22,885 bases of DNA from CAVQGZ01 sp964400785 (GTDB lineage: Bacteria > Actinomycetota > Actinomycetes > Jiangellales > Jiangellaceae): positions 1 to 22,885 of the forward strand of contig CAYNWB010000034.1 of NCBI GenBank assembly GCA_964400785.1, in the 5' to 3' direction. Under the pieces are notes generated by a model. It was not told the origin of the DNA. It was given only the letters and a program-made list of their open reading frames with translations, and ran no database searches. Shown one piece after another: positions 1 to 8,885 of this stretch. Both the position numbers and the translations under genes were made by a program. Within the stretch, counting starts at the first letter, position 1, and each line of letters begins with the position of its first letter.

Positions 1-3000
1 TCCGGCGGGTAGCCGGTCATCTCCGAGACGATCGCCACCACCTTGTCCACGACGGGATCGCTCGCCGCAACGGGCTCCGGGGCCGGTGCCGGCGGAGCGG
101 CCGGCATGGGCGGCGGGGGAGGTGGGGCAACCGGCGTGGGGGTCGGAACGGGAGCCGGTGCGGCGACCGGGGGTGCCGGAACGGGGGGCGCAGCAGCAGA
201 CGCAGCGGCGTCGACGACGCGCAGTCGACGGTCCACGACCTCCACGCGTGACCCGGACTTGCCGCTGATGAGGTCGAGCCACTGCTGCCACGCGTTCGCG
301 TCGACGATCCGCGAGGCATATCCCAGCCGGTCGACGGGGGTGCGCTGCCCGCTGGGCATGGGCGTCCACCGCAGCAGCGCCATGGCGATCTGCGAGCCGA
401 AGCCTGCGGCCAGCCTCAGCGCGTAGCCCACGGGGTAGGAGCCGCCGCGCGACAGGTTGAGCTGCCCGAGGTCGGGGTCGGGCTCGCGGTAGTTGGGGAC
501 AGGGGGCACGATCCCGGTCTCGAGCGCCTTGACGGCGACGACGTCCTCGACGCCGGCGCCCATGGCGTGGCCGGTGAAGCCCTTGGTGTTCGTGATCACG
601 ATCGTGTCGGCGAGCTCTCCGAACACGTGGCGCAGGGCGGTGATCTCGGCAGCGGCACTGCCTCCCCGGGCCGGCGTGTAGGTCTCGTGCGACATGAACA
701 TCGTCTCGGCGGCGATGTCCGCGCGGCGGATGCCGCGGCGTTCGGCCTTGGCGACCAGCTGCTCCATCGTGCTGGCGACGTGCGAGACGTCGAGGCGCGT
801 GCCGTGGAAGGCACTGTTCAGCGTCACGGTGGCCAGGACGTCGCAGATCGGCTGGATGCCGCGCTCACGCGCGGCCTCCGGAGCCTCGACCACGAGGGCG
901 GCAGCCCCCATGCCGACGATCATGCCGTGCCGACGGCGGTCGAACGGGGTGGCCGCATCCTCGACGTTGGCGTCGGTGGCGGCAGCACCCGTTGCCAGGA
1001 ATCCCGACCCCACCCACGGCAGCAGCACGTCGGACGACACGTCGTCGGCCGACACGATGACCACGCGCCGGCAGCGTCCGGTGGCGATCCAGTCCTCGGC
1101 GATGGCGATGGCCTGCGTGGTGCTCGCACAGGCGGCGTTGACCTGCGTGTTCGGGCCGCGAGCCCCGATCAGCTCGGCGAACTGCGAGTGACCCATCGAG
1201 AGGGCTCGGAAGATGAAGCGGCGGTCGAACATGAACGGCTCGTCCTGCAGCAGCCGGCGCAGCTCGGTGATGCGGCGGTCCACCTCTGCGGCCGCCGGCT
1301 CCGCTCCGGTCAACCGCGCACGCACCGCTTCGAGCGCCAGGAGCTGTTCCCGACGACCACGGTCGGTGTAGTAGCGCTGCAGGTCTTCGGCGAACTGGTC
1401 GTAGCCGGGGAAGGCCGAGGCGAAGATGACTCCGGTCTCGTCGCGCAGTGCGTCGGGCAGACCCCACCTGTCGGGCAGCTGTGTGCCGAGAGTGGTGGTG
1501 CGGTAGCGCATGACCAGGGGGATGCCGGCGTCACGCAGGGCATCGATGCCGGCCCCGATGGACAGACGGGTCGTGTCGTCGAGGGCGGCGTCACGAGCGG
1601 CGTCCACCCCGAACTCGGTGACGACATCGAGCGGGGCAGCCCGGCCGGCGAGCTTGATCACCTCGGACTCGTCCGCGATGGTCTCGAACGTCGCTTCGCC
1701 GAGCTCACGCTTGACCAGTCGGGTGATGTGGCGGTCGACCATCTCGCGGCGGATACGCATCGGGATGGCATCGATGAACTGCTCGCCGGACAGGATGCGG
1801 GCGACGTTCGCGTCGTCGAAGACGCGCTCGGTGCCGGGAAGCCCGACGGAGGCGCCGGTGATGACGACCGGCTCACCGGTGGCCGGGGATCCGCCCGCGG
1901 CGGGCGTCGGAGCAGCCTGCGGGCCGGCCAGGGCGGCCAGTCCACGTTCGACGGCGTCGGCGAAGATCTGACCGATCTCGGTCACCTTGTCGGCGATCGC
2001 GCCGAACGGTGGCTGCGCAGGTGCGGGGGGCGGGCTGGCGGACGTGGTGGTCTCCTGGGGACGCGCAGTCGAGGGGGCTGACGATTGGTCGGGGACGGCC
2101 GAGGGGCCGGTCAGGGCGAGGCCCGAGGCGTACAGGCCGCACAGCGCCTGGTTGAACGAGACGAGGTCACCCTGCTTCGGGTGGTTGGTGAACAGGGCCA
2201 GGACGTCGTCGTGCCGACTGCCGAGGACGTCCTCGACGAAGCCGTGCAGTGCCTTCTTCGGGCCCACCTCGACGAACACCCGGGCGCCGGCGTCGTACAA
2301 CGTCTGCAGTCCCTTGACGAACTGCACCGGGGAGGCGACCTGCTGGCCGAGGATGTCGACCATCGTGTCGACGGTGGCTCCCTGCGGGTAGAACTCTCCG
2401 GTGACGTTGGCCACGATCGGACGCACCGGCGGCCTGACGTCGAGGCGGCGCAGCACCCGGCGCAGCGGTTCGCTCGACGGAGCGACGATCGAGGTGTGGA
2501 AGGCGTGGCTGACCGGGATGCGCGCGGCCGTGATGCCTGCCGCACCGAAGGCGGCCATGGCACGCTCGACGGCCTCGGTGCTGCCTCCGACCACGGCCTG
2601 GCTGAAGCTGTTGATGTTCGCCACGACGACGTAGCCGTCGGTGGCCTCGACGATCCTCGAGATCTCGTCCAGCGGACCGAACACCGCGGCCATCGCGCCG
2701 TTGTCGCCGACGTCCAGGCTCGCCATCTCGTGGCCACGAGCGGCCACAGCCTCCAGGGCCGCGGCGAACGACAACGAGCCGGCTGCCACGAGAGCCCCGT
2801 ACTCACCGAGGCTGTGGCCCATGCACATGTCGGGCCACACGCCGTAGGCGTTGAGCATCCGCGTCATCGACAGGTCGGTGGCGAGCACGGCCGGCTGCGT
2901 GATCTCTGTCTGCAGCAGCTGCTGCTCGAGCTGCTTGACGGCTGCCGGGTCGTCGGTGTCGATGAAGATGTAGGACGACAGCGGACGCCCCAGGATCGGC

Positions 3001-4913
3001 GTCATCACCGTGTCGGCCTCGACGAACGTGTCGGCCACGATCGGCTCGTGGCGGCGCAGCTCGTGGAGCATGTTGACGTACTGAGACCCCTGGCCGGTGT
3101 AGAGGAACGCGACCTTGGGCGCAGGTCCCCGTCCGACGAAGACGCCTTGCGCGCGAAGCATCTTCCACATGGCGGCGTTGTTGGCGGCGAAGGCCTTGAG
3201 GGCCTTGTCCGCCTTCTTCGCGAGGTCGTCGGCATCGGCGTAGTCGATCGCGAGGCGAACGGCGGCGTCGGCCAGGGCGGGGTCCGGAGGCGCCACCGGG
3301 GGAGCGGTGCCGGCGGCAGCATCCGCGGCGACAGTACGTAGCTGGGCGACGACCTCGGCGTCGTCGGAGCCACCGAGGACGAGGGCGCCGCGCAGCGGCG
3401 GCTTGGTGGCGGCGACGGGTGCGGGTGCGGGTGCGGCCTGGGGCACGTCTGCGGAGGCGAACGACCGCGGGGCAGACTCCTCCCGCAGTCGCCCGGGCAC
3501 GTACTCCTCGACCACGACGTGGAAGTTCGTGCCACCGAAGCCGAAGGCACTGACACCGGCGCGTCGAGCACCCTCCGGCGACGCCGGCCACTCACGCAGC
3601 TCGGTGTTGACCCGGAACGGGGTGGCGTCCCAGTCGACCCTCGGGTTGGGGTCGTTGAAGTTGAGGCTGGGGACGAGCACCTTCTCGTCCAGGCAGCGGA
3701 TCGCCTTGAAGAACCCGGCCGTGCCGGCAGCAGCCTTCAGATGCCCGATGTTGGACTTGACCGATCCCAGCGCGATCGTGCCGGGTGCAGCGCCGGCCTT
3801 GAGGAACACCTCGTTGAGGGTCGTGAGCTCGGCCGCGTCGCCCACGCGTGTCGAGGTGCCGTGCGCCTCGATGTACCCGGCACTGGTCGGGTCGAGACCT
3901 GCCGTGGCCCAGGCACGTTCCACAGCGAGCTTCTGCCCGACAGGGTTCGGCGCCGTGATGCCCTTGCCCCTACCGTCGGACGATCCGGCGAGACCGCGGA
4001 TGACGCCGTACACGTGCTGACCGTCCCGCTCGGCGTCGGCGAGGCGGCGCAGCACGAACAGCGCCGCGCCCTCACCCATGACGAACCCGTCGGCTCCCGC
4101 GTCGAACGGGCGGGTGCCGGTGGCCGAGAGGGCCCCGATCTTGCAGAACTTCACGAACGCCGAGATGCCCATGTTGCGGTCGACGCCGCCGGTGACGACG
4201 GCGTCGTAGGCGTGGGACTGCAGGCCCTGCACGGCGGCCGACATGCCCGCCAACCCGGAGGCGCAGGCGGCGTCGGTGGTGAAGTTGGGGCCGCGGAAGT
4301 TGAACAGGGCGGCCACCCGGCCCGCGATGATGTTCGCGAGCTCACCCGGCATCGTGTCCTCGTTGATCGGCGAACGGCCGGCCAGAAAGGCCTCTCGTGC
4401 CTGCTGGAGCAGGGCCTGCTGGGCTGCCGCCGGCATCGCTCGCACCGTCTCGGTGGCCGCCAGCGCCTTGATGAACTCCGGGAGCTCGATGCGCAGGTTC
4501 GACTCGTAGTGCTTCTCGCCACCGATCGCGTTGCCGATGATGACGGCCACGCGCTCGGAGTCGACAGACCAGTCGGGCCACCCCGCGTCCATGAGGGCCA
4601 TGCGAGACCCGGCGACCGACCACTGCTGCCCGATGTCGAGCTGGTCGGACACCTTGGGCGGGATCGGCAGGCGCCACGCCATCGGGTTCCAGTCGAACTC
4701 CCGCACCCAGCCGCCGATGGTGCTGTAGGTCTTGTCGGGCGCCGACGGGTCGGGGTCGTAGTAGAGCGCGGGGTCCCAGCGCTGCGGCGGTGTCTCGCTG
4801 ATGCTGTAGCGCCCGGTGCGGATGTTGTGCCAGAAGGCGTCGGCGTTCGGCGCGTCGGGCATCACCGCCCCGACTCCGACGACGGCGATGGGCTGGAACG
4901 GGTAGTCAGTCAT
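1..4913 (-). CDS. PUFA/polyketide synthase-like megasynthase, KS-AT-KS-(ACP), 3' end outside window
   Basis: Open from an ATG at 4913 to the window edge with no in-frame stop seen; 1637 codons visible. The start follows a GAGGT ribosome binding site lying in the end of the upstream dehydrogenase gene, 7 bases away. Ketosynthase 1 spans about residues 5-450, with DAACAS nucleophile Cys217 and His351 (EAHGTST) and His391 (NIGHL). The acyltransferase spans about 600-900, with GQGSQ near 608, GHSLG nucleophile Ser701, and SHAFH at 802-806, a form usually linked to malonyl-CoA. A second ketosynthase spans about 1013-1515, with NAACAS Cys1262, His1409 and His1449, so its triad is also complete. A Pro/Ala-rich linker (about 1572-1614) leads into VSEMTGYPP, which resembles the start of the acyl carrier domains of PfaA-type PUFA synthases. 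It is inferred to build a secondary lipid chain iteratively. Reductase or dehydratase domains may follow outside the window. The product is unknown. Confidence 0.85.
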   Translation of the reverse strand, partial: MTDYPFQPIAVVGVGAVMPDAPNADAFWHNIRTGRYSISETPPQRWDPALYYDPDPSAPDKTYSTIGGWVREFDWNPMAWRLPIPPKVSDQLDIGQQWSVAGSRMALMDAGWPDWSVDSERVAVIIGNAIGGEKHYESNLRIELPEFIKALAATETVRAMPAAAQQALLQQAREAFLAGRSPINEDTMPGELANIIAGRVAALFNFRGPNFTTDAACASGLAGMSAAVQGLQSHAYDAVVTGGVDRNMGISAFVKFCKIGALSATGTRPFDAGADGFVMGEGAALFVLRRLADAERDGQHVYGVIRGLAGSSDGRGKGITAPNPVGQKLAVERAWATAGLDPTSAGYIEAHGTSTRVGDAAELTTLNEVFLKAGAAPGTIALGSVKSNIGHLKAAAGTAGFFKAIRCLDEKVLVPSLNFNDPNPRVDWDATPFRVNTELREWPASPEGARRAGVSAFGFGGTNFHVVVEEYVPGRLREESAPRSFASADVPQAAPAPAPVAATKPPLRGALVLGGSDDAEVVAQLRTVAADAAAGTAPPVAPPDPALADAAVRLAIDYADADDLAKKADKALKAFAANNAAMWKMLRAQGVFVGRGPAPKVAFLYTGQGSQYVNMLHELRRHEPIVADTFVEADTVMTPILGRPLSSYIFIDTDDPAAVKQLEQQLLQTEITQPAVLATDLSMTRMLNAYGVWPDMCMGHSLGEYGALVAAGSLSFAAALEAVAARGHEMASLDVGDNGAMAAVFGPLDEISRIVEATDGYVVVANINSFSQAVVGGSTEAVERAMAAFGAAGITAARIPVSHAFHTSIVAPSSEPLRRVLRRLDVRPPVRPIVANVTGEFYPQGATVDTMVDILGQQVASPVQFVKGLQTLYDAGARVFVEVGPKKALHGFVEDVLGSRHDDVLALFTNHPKQGDLVSFNQALCGLYASGLALTGPSAVPDQSSAPSTARPQETTTSASPPPAPAQPPFGAIADKVTEIGQIFADAVERGLAALAGPQAAPTPAAGGSPATGEPVVITGASVGLPGTERVFDDANVARILSGEQFIDAIPMRIRREMVDRHITRLVKRELGEATFETIADESEVIKLAGRAAPLDVVTEFGVDAARDAALDDTTRLSIGAGIDALRDAGIPLVMRYRTTTLGTQLPDRWGLPDALRDETGVIFASAFPGYDQFAEDLQRYYTDRGRREQLLALEAVRARLTGAEPAAAEVDRRITELRRLLQDEPFMFDRRFIFRALSMGHSQFAELIGARGPNTQVNAACASTTQAIAIAEDWIATGRCRRVVIVSADDVSSDVLLPWVGSGFLATGAAATDANVEDAATPFDRRRHGMIVGMGAAALVVEAPEAARERGIQPICDVLATVTLNSAFHGTRLDVSHVASTMEQLVAKAERRGIRRADIAAETMFMSHETYTPARGGSAAAEITALRHVFGELADTIVITNTKGFTGHAMGAGVEDVVAVKALETGIVPPVPNYREPDPDLGQLNLSRGGSYPVGYALRLAAGFGSQIAMALLRWTPMPSGQRTPVDRLGYASRIVDANAWQQWLDLISGKSGSRVEVVDRRLRVVDAAASAAAPPVPAPPVAAPAPVPTPTPVAPPPPPPMPAAPPAPAPEPVAASDPVVDKVVAIVSEMTGYPP

Positions 4914-4920
4914 GTCGACC

Positions 4921-6639
4921 TCAGGCGTTGTCGTAGAGAGCAGCCGCGAGCGCGTCCATGTCGGCGATCAGACCGGCCTGGGCGGCCCGCACCTCGTCCA
5001 GGCGCAGCGTGGCGGCAAGCTCACGTGCGAGCTCGGCGCTGTCGACGCCCGCGACGGCGCTGCCTCCGGCAACCCAGCGGACGCCGTCGTCGGCCACCTT
5101 GAGGGCCGCCTCGCGGGCATAGACCCTGCTGATCGTGGCCAGCGTCTGCGCGGAGAAGCGCTTGTCGGCCTTGGGGGAGATGGTCTCGTCGGCCTTGGCC
5201 GCCGCTCGACGGCACAGGGCTGCGGCGGCCTCGACCACTGCGGCGAGCTCACCGAGCCGGAACAGGATGTGCTGGTTGCGCGTGAGCCGGCCGGTCTGGG
5301 CTGCGGCGAAGACGCCGGCGAGCGCGTCGGTGGCCAACGCAGCGACGTCTGCCCCGATGGTCGGGTGCGCGGCGTGCAGGTGCCGCAGCTCGGCAGCCTG
5401 GACGTGGTAGTGGTCGCCCTTGCTCTTGAGGTGGTGCTGCCAACGGTCCCGGCCGATGGTCATCTCCATGATCTCGGACGTGCCCTCGTAGATCGTGGTG
5501 ATGCGCACGTCGCGCTTGATCTTCTCCACGATGTACGGACGGGTGTACCCATAGCCTCCGTGCACCTGGATGGCCGCCTCGGCCGCAGCGTTGCCCGACT
5601 CGGTCGCCAGGTACTTGGCGATGGCTCCCTCGGTGTTGAGCGCTCCGTTCTCGCCCTCGCCGGCGTCGATGCGGGTCGCGGTCTCCTCGATGTAGGCACG
5701 GGCGGCCTCGAGGCGCACGACGTGCGGCACGATCAGCTTGTGGGTCAGCCCCTGCTTCTGTGACAGCGGCGCCCCGCCCTGGATGCGGTTGAGCGAGTAG
5801 GTGATGGCACGGTCGACGGCGGCCCAGCCGCCGCCGAGCCCGAACGCAGCCACCATCAGACGCGTGTACCCGAACACCTGCTGGGCCTGCACGAGGCCCT
5901 GGCCCTCGACTCCACCGATGAGGTTCTCCACCGGTACCTCGACGTCGTCGAGGAACAACGCGCACGTGTTGGAGAGCCTGATGCCGTGCTTGTCCTCGTG
6001 CGGTGCAGCCTCGAAGCCCGGTGTGCCCCGCTCCACGACGAACCAGGTGGGCCCGCCCTCGGTGAGGGCGAGGATCGTGGAGGCGTCGGCGATGCCGCCG
6101 TTGCTGATCCACTGCTTGCGGCCGTTGATCACGTAGCCGGTGATCGTGCCGTCGTCGTCCCGCTTCGGGACGGCCGTCGTGGTGAGCGATCCGAGGTCGC
6201 TCCCGGCCTCCGGCTCTGTGGCGCCGTAGGCGAAGAGGATGCCCTCCTCGGCGATCTTGCCGAGCCAGAGGGCACGCTGCTCCTCGGTCGCGCCGACCAG
6301 GATGGGGTCAGAACCGAGGAACGTCGCCAGCACCGAGGTCGCCAGACCGATGTCGATGCGCCCCATGCGTTCGCACACGCGGTAGATGTCGAACGCGCCG
6401 CCGCCCATGCCGCCGTATTCCTCGGGCAGGAAGACCAGCTGGACGCCGAGCTCGTCACTCTGCATGGCCCGGACGAGGTCCTCCGGGCACACGTCCTCGT
6501 GGTCGAGCGCCAGCATCTTCTCGTCGTCCATGCCGGCGGACACGAAGTCGGTCAGAGCCTCGAGCATGAGGTTCAGCGTCTCGAGATCGAGCCCGCCGCC
6601 ACCGATGTGGCCCGAAGCGGTCTCAGCGGTGGCGGTCAT
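4921..6639 (-). CDS. acyl-CoA dehydrogenase with C-terminal extension
   Basis: 572 residues. A flavin (FAD) enzyme that oxidises an acyl thioester to the 2,3-enoyl form and passes electrons to ETF. Family hallmarks are visible: FAYGATEPEAGSD around 136-148, the NGRKQWISNG stretch at 172-181, VHGGYGYTR at 359-367, and TIYEGTSEIM at 382-391, where Glu385 is the expected catalytic base. About 170 residues follow the core; simple ACADs of about 380 residues lack this, while VLCAD/ACAD9-type enzymes carry a helical extension of similar size. The ATG follows a strong AGGAGG site that overlaps the stop of etfD, and the stop lies 7 bases before the megasynthase start, so expression is probably coupled. 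Its substrate may be a product of the megasynthase or an ordinary long-chain acyl-CoA; the sequence does not decide. Confidence 0.93.
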   Translation of the reverse strand: MTATAETASGHIGGGGLDLETLNLMLEALTDFVSAGMDDEKMLALDHEDVCPEDLVRAMQSDELGVQLVFLPEEYGGMGGGAFDIYRVCERMGRIDIGLATSVLATFLGSDPILVGATEEQRALWLGKIAEEGILFAYGATEPEAGSDLGSLTTTAVPKRDDDGTITGYVINGRKQWISNGGIADASTILALTEGGPTWFVVERGTPGFEAAPHEDKHGIRLSNTCALFLDDVEVPVENLIGGVEGQGLVQAQQVFGYTRLMVAAFGLGGGWAAVDRAITYSLNRIQGGAPLSQKQGLTHKLIVPHVVRLEAARAYIEETATRIDAGEGENGALNTEGAIAKYLATESGNAAAEAAIQVHGGYGYTRPYIVEKIKRDVRITTIYEGTSEIMEMTIGRDRWQHHLKSKGDHYHVQAAELRHLHAAHPTIGADVAALATDALAGVFAAAQTGRLTRNQHILFRLGELAAVVEAAAALCRRAAAKADETISPKADKRFSAQTLATISRVYAREAALKVADDGVRWVAGGSAVAGVDSAELARELAATLRLDEVRAAQAGLIADMDALAAALYDNA

Positions 6640-6650
6640 ACGGTGTCCTC

Positions 6651-8822
6651 CTAGGTTTCGCTGACAGGGGTTCGTACCGAGCGCAGCAGCAGCTCGGAGA
6701 TGTCGGTGACCTCGACCGGCGTTCCGCCGTCACCGTTGCGTGATGCCTGCACCGCAGTCGTGCCGTCCGACAGCATCACGATGCAGAACGGGCAGGCGGC
6801 CGCGACGACGTCCGGCTCGAGGTCGAGGGCCTCGGCCGACCGGTTCTCGTTCACCCGCGACCCGATGCTCTCCTCCATCCACATGCGGGCTCCACCGGCA
6901 CCGCAGCAGAACGACCGCTCGGAGTTGCGCGGCATCTCCTTGAACGTGGCCCCGGGCAGTGCCTCGAGGATCTCTCGGGGCGGGGAGAAGACCTGGTTGT
7001 GCCGGCCGAGGTAGCAGGGGTCGTGGTAGGTGATCGTCGTGTCCAGCGGCGTCACCGGCGTGAGCCGACCGTCGGCCACGAGCTGGTTGAGCAGCTGGGT
7101 GTGGTGGACGACCTCGTAGTTGCCGCCGAGCTGGGGGTACTCGTTGGCGAGGGTGTTGAAGCAGTGCGCGCAGGTGGCGACGATCTTGCGAGCGCCGATC
7201 TCGTTGAGGGTGCCGACGTTCTGCTGTGCCAGCATCTGGAACGAGAACTCGTTGCCGAGGCGGCGAGCAGGGTCGCCCGTGCAGGTCTCCCCGTCGCCGA
7301 GCACCATGAACTGCACACCGGCCTCGTGCAGCAGCGTCGCCACGGCCTTGGTCGTGCGCTTGGCCTTGTCGTCCACCGCGCCTGCGCAGCCGACCCAGAA
7401 CAGGTACTCGACGTCGTCGGGGATGCGGTCCTCGCCGTCGGCGCCGAACACGCGGACGTCGAAGTCCATCTCGCCGATCCACGTCGTGCGGGCGCGCGCC
7501 CCGGCACCCCACGGGTCTCCGGCGTGGTCGAGGTTGTTGAGCATCACGCCGGCCTCGGTCGGGAACTCCGACTCCATGAGCACCTGGTAGCGGCGCATGT
7601 TGAGGATGTGGTCGACGTGCTCGATGTCGACGGGGCACTGCTGGACGCAGGCTCCACAGGTGGTGCACGACCACAGGACGTCGGGGTCGATGACGCCGCC
7701 GACGCCGTTGTCGCCGGCGTGGGCGTAGCCGTTCTCGTTCGCACCGATCAACGGACGCGCCACCTCGGCCTTGACGGCGTCGCTGACGGCCTCGCGCTTC
7801 TCGTCGCTGTCTGCGATCAGGTACGGGCCCTTGGCGAACGCGTGGTCGCGCAGGCCCATGATCAGCAGCTTCGGGCTCAGGGGCTTGTCGGTGTTCCACG
7901 CCGGGCACTGCGACTGGCATCGGCCGCACTCGGTGCAGGCCATGAAGTCGAGCATGCCCTTCCAGGTGAAGTCCTCGACCTTGCCGATGCCCAGAGCGGC
8001 GTCCTCGTCGAGCTCGTCGATGTTCTCGAAGTCGACGTCCTGGCCGTTGATGCGGATGGGCTCGAGGGCGCCGAGGGCGATGGGCTGACGCTTGAAGGCC
8101 ACGTTGGGCTCGGAGGTGAAGATGTGCAGGTGCTTGGAGTAGACGACCAGCACGAGGAAGCCGAGCAGCACACCGACGGCGAACAGCACGAAGACGTGCT
8201 CCAGGATCTCGTTGGTCTCCTCGCCGAGCGGCTCGAGCAGCCCGGCCACCCACTCGGAGGCGAAGGCTCCTCCGTCCATGAACGGGAAGACGCCGAGGTT
8301 GTACTGCGCACCGCGGTACAGCAGCAGGCTCAGCAGCACCATGCTGATCATGAACAGCACGACCCAGGCGGTGCTCAGGTGCGAGCCGAAGAACCGGGAT
8401 CGCCGCCCCTCGCGCTTGGGGGAGGTGACCAGTCGGATGATCGCGAAGGTCACGATGCCGATGAGCACGCCGACGACGGCGAGGTCTTCGATGAACCCCA
8501 GCCATGGCTGCTTGCCGATGAGCGGGATGTGGAAGTCCTGGTCGAACAGCGCCCCGAACCCCTCGATCACCGTCGGGACGAGCAGGAGGAAGCCCCAGAA
8601 CGTGAGGACGTGCGCGACCCCCGGCACGGTGAACTGCAGCAGCCGGGTCTGTCCGAAGACCTCCTTGAGCACCGACGTCGCAGCGGCCTTGTGGTCGCTG
8701 GTGCGCTCGGGGCTCACCTTCTGGCCCGACATCGCCAGCCGGTACAGGTACCAGACTCGATTTCCGGCGATGCCGAGGGCGAGGACGATCATCAACACGC
8801 CGATGGTCGTGCGAACTGCCAC
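6651..8822 (-). CDS. etfD: EtfD-type ETF:menaquinone oxidoreductase, membrane Fe-S protein
   Basis: 723 residues from a GTG start preceded by AAGGAGGAG. The N-terminal part has about five membrane segments (roughly 5-27, 65-90, 110-132, 150-169, 205-229). Two ferredoxin-like [4Fe-4S] motifs follow: Cys296/299/302/306 and Cys386/389/392/396. Two CCG domains of the HdrD/GlpC type come next: Cys479, Cys514, Cys551, Cys554, and then Cys603, Cys639-640, Cys677, Cys680. This layout matches M. tuberculosis Rv0338c (EtfD), which takes electrons from EtfAB during acyl-CoA oxidation and delivers them to the quinone pool. Location directly behind etfBA and before an acyl-CoA dehydrogenase supports that role. 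It is not the flavoprotein-type ETF:ubiquinone oxidoreductase of mitochondria. An HdrD-related enzyme of other function is the alternative, less likely given the neighbours. Confidence 0.9.
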   Translation of the reverse strand: MAVRTTIGVLMIVLALGIAGNRVWYLYRLAMSGQKVSPERTSDHKAAATSVLKEVFGQTRLLQFTVPGVAHVLTFWGFLLLVPTVIEGFGALFDQDFHIPLIGKQPWLGFIEDLAVVGVLIGIVTFAIIRLVTSPKREGRRSRFFGSHLSTAWVVLFMISMVLLSLLLYRGAQYNLGVFPFMDGGAFASEWVAGLLEPLGEETNEILEHVFVLFAVGVLLGFLVLVVYSKHLHIFTSEPNVAFKRQPIALGALEPIRINGQDVDFENIDELDEDAALGIGKVEDFTWKGMLDFMACTECGRCQSQCPAWNTDKPLSPKLLIMGLRDHAFAKGPYLIADSDEKREAVSDAVKAEVARPLIGANENGYAHAGDNGVGGVIDPDVLWSCTTCGACVQQCPVDIEHVDHILNMRRYQVLMESEFPTEAGVMLNNLDHAGDPWGAGARARTTWIGEMDFDVRVFGADGEDRIPDDVEYLFWVGCAGAVDDKAKRTTKAVATLLHEAGVQFMVLGDGETCTGDPARRLGNEFSFQMLAQQNVGTLNEIGARKIVATCAHCFNTLANEYPQLGGNYEVVHHTQLLNQLVADGRLTPVTPLDTTITYHDPCYLGRHNQVFSPPREILEALPGATFKEMPRNSERSFCCGAGGARMWMEESIGSRVNENRSAEALDLEPDVVAAACPFCIVMLSDGTTAVQASRNGDGGTPVEVTDISELLLRSVRTPVSET

Positions 8823-8885
8823 CTGGGACTCTCCTCCTTCGTCGGTGCTGACCTGTGGACGTGCGGGGTGATCGCCGGACGGCGG

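Noticed and set aside
74..200. Low-complexity repeat-like GC-rich stretch
   Set aside because: It encodes the Pro/Ala-rich interdomain linker of the megasynthase and needs no separate repeat element.
567..5102. Long plus-strand open frames (567-2081, 2085-3341, 3519-5102) opposite the megasynthase
   Set aside because: They are shadows of the minus-strand synthase frame, which carries the catalytic motifs continuously through this region.
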